From positions 1 to 64,000 of the forward strand of contig USDT01000011.1 of the NCBI GenBank assembly GCA_900553465.1: DNA of 64,000 nucleotides. Direction: 5' to 3'. Made by a program: the position numbers and the translations under genes. This document shows, piece after piece, positions 57,310 to 64,000 of the stretch; position 1 is the stretch's first letter; the number at the start of each line of letters is the position of its first letter. The DNA comes from an uncultured Prevotella sp. (lineage in GTDB: Bacteria; Bacteroidota; Bacteroidia; Bacteroidales; Bacteroidaceae). Under the pieces are notes generated by a model. That model searched no databases and was not told where the DNA came from. It saw only the letters and a list, made by a program, of their open reading frames with translations.

Positions 57310-58419
57310 ATGAACAGATTCTTCCGCAAGATACATTTGTGGCTGTCTGTCCCGCTTGGACTGATTATAAGCATAATCTGTCTTAGCGGGGCAGCCCTGG
57401 TGTTCGAAAATGAAGTCACCGAGAGCCTGAATCCATCACTCTATCGGGTGGAACGACCCGAAGAAGGCAATCCGCTGAAGCCATCTGAAATTGCACAAAA
57501 GGTTTGCATGCAGATGTCAGACACCATTGAAATAACATCAATACAGCTTTCCGCGGATCCAGAAAGAACATGCATGGTCAGCATAAAAGGAGCAGGAAAG
57601 AGAACTCTGAGCGTGAATCCCTATACGGGAGAAGTCAACGGATGGACAGAAAGTCCGCCTTTCTTCCAGACAATGCGCAAACTCCACAGATGGTTAATGG
57701 ATTCTCCGGCAAAAAAAGGAGAAAAATCAACAGGCAAGGTTGTTGTTGGTGTAACCACATTACTGATGGTTGTGATTCTTATCACCGGACTTATAATATG
57801 GATTCCACGCAACCGCAAGGCTCTGAGAAACAGGCTTTCGTTGAACTGCCGCAAAGGAATACGCCGGCTGTTGTACGACAGCCATGTGTCGCTGGGCTTT
57901 TACTCAACCATCTTTCTACTGCTGATGGCACTTACCGGACTCACATGGTCGTTCGGATGGTACCGCAATATGACATACCGTCTGTTTGGAGCATCGGTAT
58001 CATCAAAGACTTCGTTATCAAACAGGAATCGCTCTTCAGAAGGAGAAGAAGGAAAGAAAAAGCAGAGAATATTCGAATACACAGTATGGAATAAAGTGAT
58101 ATCACAGCTTCAATCAAAGTATCCTGAATATGCGTCCATACGTCTGGAGACAAAACAGGCACAAGTAAGTCTACCTGGAAACATCCGCAGGACGGACACA
58201 ATTAAATTCAATCCAAAGTCTGGAGAGATAACCGGACTTGTATCACACAACCAGACACCCAAATCAAAAAAGATGAAAGGATGGCTTTATGCTTTCCATA
58301 CAGGAATATGGGGAGGAATGATCACCAAGATAATTTACTTTCTTGCAGCCCTTATCGGAGGCATACTGCCAATAAGCGGATATTATTTATGGTGGAAGCG
58401 CACAAGACGCAGACGATGA
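57310..58419 (+). CDS. PepSY-associated TM helix protein, XusC-like
   Basis: 369 residues with four membrane segments: LSVPLGLIISIICLSGAALV, VVVGVTTLLMVVILITGLII, STIFLLLMALTGLTWSFGWY and YFLAALIGGILPISGYYLWW. Two PepSY-type periplasmic regions lie between them (about residues 45-125 and 230-310). Conserved histidines sit in RKIHLWLS, RKLHRWLMD and AFHTGIWGG, as in proposed ferric-siderophore reductases of the inner membrane. It is 27 bases after the DUF4374 gene and ends the operon. Confidence 0.88.
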   Translation: MNRFFRKIHLWLSVPLGLIISIICLSGAALVFENEVTESLNPSLYRVERPEEGNPLKPSEIAQKVCMQMSDTIEITSIQLSADPERTCMVSIKGAGKRTLSVNPYTGEVNGWTESPPFFQTMRKLHRWLMDSPAKKGEKSTGKVVVGVTTLLMVVILITGLIIWIPRNRKALRNRLSLNCRKGIRRLLYDSHVSLGFYSTIFLLLMALTGLTWSFGWYRNMTYRLFGASVSSKTSLSNRNRSSEGEEGKKKQRIFEYTVWNKVISQLQSKYPEYASIRLETKQAQVSLPGNIRRTDTIKFNPKSGEITGLVSHNQTPKSKKMKGWLYAFHTGIWGGMITKIIYFLAALIGGILPISGYYLWWKRTRRRR

Positions 58420-58447
58420 GCACAGCACATCTCCGAACATCGTCTGC
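58409..58447 (+). terminator. Inverted repeat at the end of the xus-like operon
   Basis: GCAGACGATG (58409-58418) and CATCGTCTGC (58438-58447) are perfect arms around 19 bases and overlap the stop codon. There is no T-tract, so it may protect the 3' end rather than terminate. Confidence 0.45.
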
Positions 58448-58654
58448 ATTGTAATGCCTTGGACAAGAAAGTGCACCGCAACCTGTACAAACGCGTCTAC
58501 CGACATTAATGGTCATTTAAGAGACATCTGAAGGATAAGGTAAAAGCCATACGGTATGACTGTGACATAATAATTGCATCCGCCTTTCTGTCACGGCATA
58601 ACACACTGTTTGTTTTCACACAGACGTTTGTCCTCAATATTATCAAGAATAAAA

Positions 58655-58694
58655 CGCGGTGCGATACCCTGCATATCAAGACTATCACACCGCG
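58655..58694 (-). terminator. Candidate terminator of the GH2 gene
   Basis: CGCGGTGCGATA (58655-58666) pairs with TATCACACCGCG (58683-58694), with one mismatch. On the minus strand it lies 58 bases after the GH2 stop and is followed by TTTTATTC. The rest of 58420-58752 shows nothing recognisable. Confidence 0.65.
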
Positions 58695-58752
58695 CATCTG
58701 TTGTCTGTCCGCCGTGCCGTCATAATGTAAACGTGCACCGGCGGCATGTTTT

Positions 58753-61700
58753 TCAATCCAGTATCTTTATCTCGGCACCCGTGGCAAAGTCCTGACCGTC
58801 CTGCGAACTGAGAGCCGTGAAGCGCACGTAGCGCGCCCTGACAGGACTTTCGAACATCACGCGTTTCTCCTTGAAACCGTCCTCAAAAGTTCCTTCGGCC
58901 ACTGGTTCGCCCCAGTTCTTGCCGTCGTCGCTCACCTGCACACGATAGGTCTTTATGTTTCCGTTGCGGTTGTCCTGCCGCGGCAGATAGGTGAAACCTT
59001 TTATCATCTTGGTCTCAGAACAGTCGAAGTCTATCCAGTGAGGATATTGTGCCACTGTAACCGAGTAGGCCGTGTGCCAGTAGGTGCCGTTGTCGCCGTC
59101 GGCAATGTGGGCAGCATCGCCTTCGCCGTGTTCCTCACTGCTGGCATACACCACCTTCACCGGTATGTTCTCAATACGTTCAAAGTCTGCCGTCACCTTC
59201 AGACGCTCGTTGCCTTTGTGCCATGCCGTCACGCGACCGCCTTCGCGCAGGGCGAACGGAGACTTATAGATGTATGTCTTTTTCTTTCCGTCCAATGTGT
59301 AGCATATCTGTGAACCGTCCTCGCCACCCGTCATGCTGACCAATCCCGCAGCGTCGCGCTCAATGGCAGGAGGCAGTTCGCCGGCGGCCGAAACCTTGGC
59401 ACGCATGGTCAGATTGCCCTTTGCCGGACGTATGATGAAACCCATCGTGTGGCTGCCGGCCCTTATGAGGTCTTCCTCCAACGGCCCGCCCTGTCCGCAG
59501 CTGTTGCCGCCGAGGCCCATCATCTTCATGTCGAGATGAAGCCAGTTGCCTTCAGATTCAGGCAGTTGATAGGTATGTGGCGCGCAGACCATCTGCATGG
59601 CCGACCACGGCAGAGCCGACGCCGACATGCTGCCGCCCGCTGATATGAACTGCGCTCCCTGTCCGTCGGCATCGGTAAGAGCACACCAGCGCACGTCCTC
59701 GCGGTTGCCCATCGACTGCGGTTTGGGGAAATCGACAGCCATGCTGTCCACTGTTGTCTTATAAAGTTGAACGAATGCTCCATTCATGCGGTCGTTATAG
59801 TTGTTGTGCGGACCGCGGCCGTAGTAGGTGTAATTGTTCATATCGAACGGTGTCCTCATGACATATCCAAGACGGGCGAGACACAGTGTCGGGTCGTTCG
59901 ACGTGATATTGGCTTGCAGTTCCACTGATCCGTCGGCATATACGGTCCACGTCTGGTTGGTGATGAAGCGGAAGTCGGACGGCCCGAATTCCTTTCCCCG
60001 GGTTATCTCATAGCGTCCTGAGCTTATGCCGAGGTCGCGAATGTTGTATCCGCAGGGCGCCTGCGACTCCACGGTGTAAGCCACCACCGCCGCGCCGTCC
60101 TTCCTCTTGTAAGCCGAACGGTGGAGCACACGGTGGCGCAGATCGTTCAGTCCCTTGGCAAACCACTGACGATAGGCCCAGTTGTCATTGTCGGTCATGG
60201 CACGGAAAGCGTCGAGACGCGGGCCGTTGCCGTCGGAGAATATCACACGGTCGCCGTATTTCAGACTGTTTATTGTTCCTGTCGTATTGCTGAAAGCCAC
60301 GCTGAAGCCCTCGCCACTGACGGTGCTTACGGTGTCGGCTTCGGTCTGTGTGAGTCTGCCGCTGCCCGCAGCTTCGGCTATCGATGTGAAAGGAGCGACC
60401 TCATTCAGCGGCAGCTGTTCCTCCATCTGCACATATCCCTTTTTCGCCCACGGCATGTCCTGAGCCAGAAGGAACTGCACCTTCACGAAACATTCGGCCT
60501 GCGGGTCGAGCCCTTTGAAGCTTATCGGAAGACTGTAAACTGCTTTCTCTCTCGGACCGAGGATGTTGCGCGGACCGCGGAACACGTTGCTCTCCGTAAT
60601 GCGTTGGCCGTCTTTCCACAGCGACCACACCATATTATACATCTTCAACGGCACAAAGTAGTTCTTGTTGAACACTTCTATCTGGCCCTTCATAATGTCC
60701 ACAGCCTTCACACCTACGTTCTGATAGACTTTCTTCACCTCATAATATGCAGGCTTAGGTCTGTGTCCGGGCAGCAGTATGCCGTTCATGCAGAACATGC
60801 CGTCGTTGGGTTTGTCGCCGAAATCGCCACCGTAGGCCAGATAGCGTGTGCCGTCGGTCTTGTCATAATTGTAGAGCGACTGATCCACCCAGTCCCAGAT
60901 GGCACCTCCGCAGAAGAAGTTGGTCGACTCGATGGCCTCCCAATAGTCTTCCAGATTGCCGCCGGCGTTGCCCATATTGTGGGCATACTCGGATATGTGG
61001 AACGGATATTTTATGTTGAAACGGCCCTTAACAGCCTCACGCACCCACGGAATGGACGGATACTGGTTGGAGCCCATGTCCACGATGTCGTTGTTACGCT
61101 CATACTGCACGGGGCGCGTCGTGTCCCAGGTCTTTATCGCGTCGTAGGCGGCCTTGAAGTTTTTGCCGGGTCCGCCTTCGTTTCCGAGCGACCAGATGAC
61201 GATGGACGGATGGTTGACATGGGCATGCACAAGCTCCATGACACGTGCGACATGGGCGTCCCTGAACTCCGGCACGTGCGAGAGAGAGGCTTCGCCGTAG
61301 TAATATTCGTGGCTTTCGATGTTGGCTTCGTCCTCAAGATATATGCCGTATTTGTCGCAGAGATAATACCAGTAGGGGTTGCACGAATAGTGAGAGTTGC
61401 GCACGTGGTTGATGTTGGCGCGCTTCATGAGCATTATTTCGTGCTCCATCTGCTCGTGTGTTATGGCATTGCCACGCTCCGGGCTTATCTCCTGGCGGTT
61501 CACTCCCTTGAGTTTCACAGGCTGGTTGTTCACGTAGAAGTAGCGACCTTTCAGTCCGAACTCGTCGTCAGAGGCCTTTGTGTCTCTTATCTCTACCTTG
61601 CGCACACCGAAGTATGACGACACTATGTCCACCGTCCGGCCCTTTTTGTCCTTTAGTTCGGCCACCAGTGTGTATCGGTTAGGTTCCTCCGCCGACCACA

Positions 61701-62769
61701 GACGGGCAGAAGGAACGGTCAGTCGTGTGCTCACCTCGCTGCGTCCGTCACCATCCACGGCGAATGTTTCCGACATAACGGGACTTATCGCCTCGCCCGT
61801 TATTTCGTCAGAATACAATTTGTTGGCATACACACGATAGTTCACGGAGCATCCCTTTGCGCTCTTGCGGTCGAGGTTGCGCACAAACGCACTCACATCC
61901 ACCACACCACTGCCGTCCGCAGCAATGTCAGTGTTTATCTTCATGTCGCCCATCTGCAACTTGGGAGCAGCCGTGAGATAGGTGCTGCGGAATATTCCCG
62001 GCAGGCGGAACATGTCCTGCGACTCAAGGAAAGAGCCGTCCGAGCTGCGGTAAACCTCCACGGCAACAACGTTCTCACCCTTTGTCAGATACTGCGTTAT
62101 GTTGAATGTAGCGGTGTTGCGCGAGTTTTTGGAGAATCCGACGTAACGTCCGTTCACCCAAAGATAGAAAAAAGAATTCACCCCATCGAAGTTGATGTAA
62201 ACCTCGCGACCCTTCCATTTGTCGCTGACGATGAACCTCCTGCGGTACGATCCCACCTCGTTGCGGTATTTGTAGGTTGTCCAGCTCTTGTCAGGTTCAC
62301 GCATCACGCCGCCCTTCCAGTCGTCCACAGCCACCGTGTGCTTGAATATCACGGGCTGGTTGCAGTATATAGGCACGCCGTATCTGAGCGTCCCGTCCTT
62401 CATTATGCCTTCTACATTCCAGCAAGAAGGCACACTTATGTCGTCCCATGCTGTATCGTCATAAGCCGAAAGATAAAAATCCTTGGGGCGATTGTCGGGG
62501 TCCGGCGCCCAGTGGAATTTCCATGTACCATCCAGACTCTGCCAGTAGGCGCTGTTCTCAGGCAGCACTTTCATGGCCGACTCTACGTCGGCGAATGAGA
62601 AAAACGTGGCCCGCGGCTGTTCCTTATTGAGTGCGAGCCGTTGCGGCGACTGCCATTCGTCACCCGCAGGCTGTGTCTCCGTTCCATAGATAAATCCGCC
62701 GAGGGATTGCTGTGCCGCCACCGTGATAGGCAGACTGAGGCAAAGCAGACTGAAGATAATCTTTTTCAT
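58753..62769 (-). CDS. Glycoside hydrolase family 2 beta-galactosidase-like, with F5/8-type domain
   Basis: 1338 residues from the ATG at 62769; 14 codons upstream are rejected because MKKIIFSLLCLSLPITVAAQ is a normal signal peptide. Sugar-binding and immunoglobulin-like domains are followed by the GH2 barrel. The acid/base glutamate is in VIWSLGNEGGPGKNF (about residue 470) and the nucleophile in HISEYAHNMGNAGGN (about residue 545). Then come LacZ-type C-terminal domains and an F5/8 type C domain (about 1190-1338) with YARVRFTALSSQDG-like RYVRFTALSSQDG. Length exceeds LacZ because of the added C-terminal modules. It stands alone. Confidence 0.92.
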   Translation of the reverse strand: MKKIIFSLLCLSLPITVAAQQSLGGFIYGTETQPAGDEWQSPQRLALNKEQPRATFFSFADVESAMKVLPENSAYWQSLDGTWKFHWAPDPDNRPKDFYLSAYDDTAWDDISVPSCWNVEGIMKDGTLRYGVPIYCNQPVIFKHTVAVDDWKGGVMREPDKSWTTYKYRNEVGSYRRRFIVSDKWKGREVYINFDGVNSFFYLWVNGRYVGFSKNSRNTATFNITQYLTKGENVVAVEVYRSSDGSFLESQDMFRLPGIFRSTYLTAAPKLQMGDMKINTDIAADGSGVVDVSAFVRNLDRKSAKGCSVNYRVYANKLYSDEITGEAISPVMSETFAVDGDGRSEVSTRLTVPSARLWSAEEPNRYTLVAELKDKKGRTVDIVSSYFGVRKVEIRDTKASDDEFGLKGRYFYVNNQPVKLKGVNRQEISPERGNAITHEQMEHEIMLMKRANINHVRNSHYSCNPYWYYLCDKYGIYLEDEANIESHEYYYGEASLSHVPEFRDAHVARVMELVHAHVNHPSIVIWSLGNEGGPGKNFKAAYDAIKTWDTTRPVQYERNNDIVDMGSNQYPSIPWVREAVKGRFNIKYPFHISEYAHNMGNAGGNLEDYWEAIESTNFFCGGAIWDWVDQSLYNYDKTDGTRYLAYGGDFGDKPNDGMFCMNGILLPGHRPKPAYYEVKKVYQNVGVKAVDIMKGQIEVFNKNYFVPLKMYNMVWSLWKDGQRITESNVFRGPRNILGPREKAVYSLPISFKGLDPQAECFVKVQFLLAQDMPWAKKGYVQMEEQLPLNEVAPFTSIAEAAGSGRLTQTEADTVSTVSGEGFSVAFSNTTGTINSLKYGDRVIFSDGNGPRLDAFRAMTDNDNWAYRQWFAKGLNDLRHRVLHRSAYKRKDGAAVVAYTVESQAPCGYNIRDLGISSGRYEITRGKEFGPSDFRFITNQTWTVYADGSVELQANITSNDPTLCLARLGYVMRTPFDMNNYTYYGRGPHNNYNDRMNGAFVQLYKTTVDSMAVDFPKPQSMGNREDVRWCALTDADGQGAQFISAGGSMSASALPWSAMQMVCAPHTYQLPESEGNWLHLDMKMMGLGGNSCGQGGPLEEDLIRAGSHTMGFIIRPAKGNLTMRAKVSAAGELPPAIERDAAGLVSMTGGEDGSQICYTLDGKKKTYIYKSPFALREGGRVTAWHKGNERLKVTADFERIENIPVKVVYASSEEHGEGDAAHIADGDNGTYWHTAYSVTVAQYPHWIDFDCSETKMIKGFTYLPRQDNRNGNIKTYRVQVSDDGKNWGEPVAEGTFEDGFKEKRVMFESPVRARYVRFTALSSQDGQDFATGAEIKILD

Positions 62770-63139
62770 GTCTTTGGTTGTTCGGGTTAATGGTAGCAGG
62801 CGGCAGGTCATCCGCCCGTCATATATAAGTTTTTGTTTTGTCAGTAAAGTACGTCATGCGCACCGTTCACCATACCGGCATGTCCTGCCATACGGCTGTC
62901 CACAACACCGCGGAGCGCCATAGGCTCGCACAACAACAATATGAAATGCAATCGTAACGGCAAGAATAGGACACAGAGTATTCCCTGTATGCCATTGCCG
63001 GGGCTCATTCTATATTTTACAAAAATAGATAAAAACTTCCGACCGTACAAGCATGCGGTACAGGTAAATAAAAAAACAGGACATAAAGAAGGCGTGACAC
63101 GCAGACAACAACGCGTGCCACGCCACCGGCAGTGTGCTT

Positions 63140-63171
63140 AAAGACCGACGCTTCAGTCTTCTGCCGGTCTT
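63140..63171 (-). terminator. Candidate terminator of the DUF3943 gene
   Basis: AAGACCG (63141-63147) pairs with CGGTCTT (63165-63171) across the stop codon region; on the minus strand TTTAAGC follows. The 62770-63140 stretch upstream of GH2 shows no gene. Confidence 0.4.
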
Positions 63172-64000
63172 CACAGGCTTATAATATTGAGTGTAAATCC
63201 AAACGAAGTGCCGTTGAAGCTGTTCACCCACGGCGTGCAGGAGATGTCTACCTTGCGTTTAGCAAGCTCTCGACAAGGATTGCCGGCAAACAGACCTATC
63301 ACCTCATTCACCGGATCTACCAGAAACGCCACAATGTTTCCAAGCACCTTTGAGTTGCACAACGTGTAACCGTTGTCCACAATATGTCTTTTCACACGAT
63401 AGAATGTCTCGCCGAGTATCAGTCCAGACAGAGGCGTTATGATAAGGTCCTGTATCGACGGAATCTCCATAAAGGCCTCTATTCCGTATTCCCAGAATAT
63501 GGTAGATATGCCTGCACAATAGAGAAAAGAGCCCAGAACATTGAATCCGAGACTGCGCGCACTCATGTAATAGGCCGCACCGGCATAAGGATGGAGCACG
63601 TAGTTGAATATCATATCGTCCTTATCCCACACGGGACCTTGCTTCACATGATTGCTCCAACGCTTGAAGAACGGCACCTTGCGCAGCTCTTCCTTGTTCC
63701 AAGCAGTGGCATTCTCCGGCAGCAGTTCGAGTACTCCGAGTGTTGTAAGACCACCGGCGAACAGCACACCCGTGTTAAGCCACATGCGTTTATAGTCCGG
63801 CCGGCTTGTGCGAATGGAGTAGGGCAACTCGTAGATGCATGGCTTTTCCTTCTTCATAAGTTTCAGTGTATCTGCCGCCGTGCAGAGTTTCTCTGCCACC
63901 TCAGGCCCGTAAACCGCCATAGAATCAGGTGTCTGGGCCGAGACACACTGCATCCCGACAATCATACACAGCACGAAATTTATTATACGTATTACTTTTC
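63171..64000 (-). CDS. DUF3943 domain protein, partial at window edge
   Basis: The frame is open to base 64000, so the start codon lies outside the window; the visible N-terminus reads KVIRIINFVLCMIVGMQCVS, a signal peptide. The body has the DUF3943 pattern: GPVWDKDDMIFNYVLHPYAG, YYMSARSLGFN and FWEYGIEAFMEIPSIQDLII. Several hydrophobic segments suggest membrane association. The family is common in Bacteroidetes and its function is unknown. An internal GTG at 63974 is not likely to be the start because it would cut the signal peptide. Confidence 0.85.
   Translation of the reverse strand, partial: KVIRIINFVLCMIVGMQCVSAQTPDSMAVYGPEVAEKLCTAADTLKLMKKEKPCIYELPYSIRTSRPDYKRMWLNTGVLFAGGLTTLGVLELLPENATAWNKEELRKVPFFKRWSNHVKQGPVWDKDDMIFNYVLHPYAGAAYYMSARSLGFNVLGSFLYCAGISTIFWEYGIEAFMEIPSIQDLIITPLSGLILGETFYRVKRHIVDNGYTLCNSKVLGNIVAFLVDPVNEVIGLFAGNPCRELAKRKVDISCTPWVNSFNGTSFGFTLNIISL

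Noticed and set aside
57310..58419. Sensor kinase
   Set aside because: The membrane topology could suggest a sensor, but there are no kinase motifs and PepSY-type regions and histidine positions fit the XusC group.
60121..61617. 498-codon open frame on the plus strand
   Set aside because: It is antisense to GH2 over its whole length and has a low-complexity, His/Val-rich composition typical of a shadow frame.

Overview
The window looks like part of a Bacteroidales chromosome, probably Prevotellaceae or a close relative. The grounds are: Bacteroidetes-type promoters (TTTG or TTG, 19-20 bases, TAnnTTTG), a PorZ-like type IX secretion protein, SusC-style TonB receptors with a carboxypeptidase-like N-terminal domain, DUF4374/PepSY partners, and many secreted glycoside hydrolases (GH2, GH16, GH31, GH38, GH47, GH92). 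No rRNA, tRNA, insertion sequence or prophage gene was recognised. The assignment below family level is an inference.

Layout. 1-1719 (-): an arsR-arsE-arsF-arsG-like thiol-redox operon, cut by the window edge, with a dyad over its promoter. 1881-2780 (-): a glycosyltransferase. 3138-5762 (+): a DUF362 protein and an unrecognised secreted protein built of two copies of one Cys-containing domain. 7116-12881 (+): a glycan-use cluster (Tat-exported Gfo/Idh/MocA oxidoreductase, GH16, double DUF1080 protein, sialate O-acetylesterase). 13465-13585 (-): a candidate small RNA. 13756-19265 (-): a three-gene RND efflux operon, divergent from an AraC-type regulator that leads into a C1 peptidase and a HAD hydrolase. 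22566-29385 (+): leuS, yitT-like, rdgB and porZ-like. 29399-32838 (+): acyltransferase, GT-C-like membrane protein and GtrB-like glycosyltransferase, a likely surface-glycan modification module. 33525-52244: a LuxR-type regulator and a mannoside-degrading region (DUF1349, GH38, GH31, GH92, GxGYxYP, a propeller-like protein, GH47). 52421-58419: an AraC regulator and a xusABC-like iron/xenosiderophore operon. 58753-62769 (-): a GH2 enzyme. 63171-64000 (-): a DUF3943 protein cut by the window end.

The most unusual signal is outside the genes. Six intergenic regions carry arrays of four to six degenerate 15-base inverted repeats of the form GAWAY-N5-RTWTC, with starts exactly 22 bases apart. At least three of these arrays sit in a composite element; two copies are 420-421 bases long, lie in opposite orientation, and share flanking motifs on both sides. 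A second repeat family, about 88 bases per unit, carries a perfect TATCTTTG promoter box and lies in tandem upstream of three genes.

Two secreted-protein genes have damaged N-termini: GH31 has an in-frame TAA between its signal-like leader and the enzyme, and the XusA-like receptor has its signal peptide split over two frames. Each could be a real lesion, a recoding event or a sequence error.
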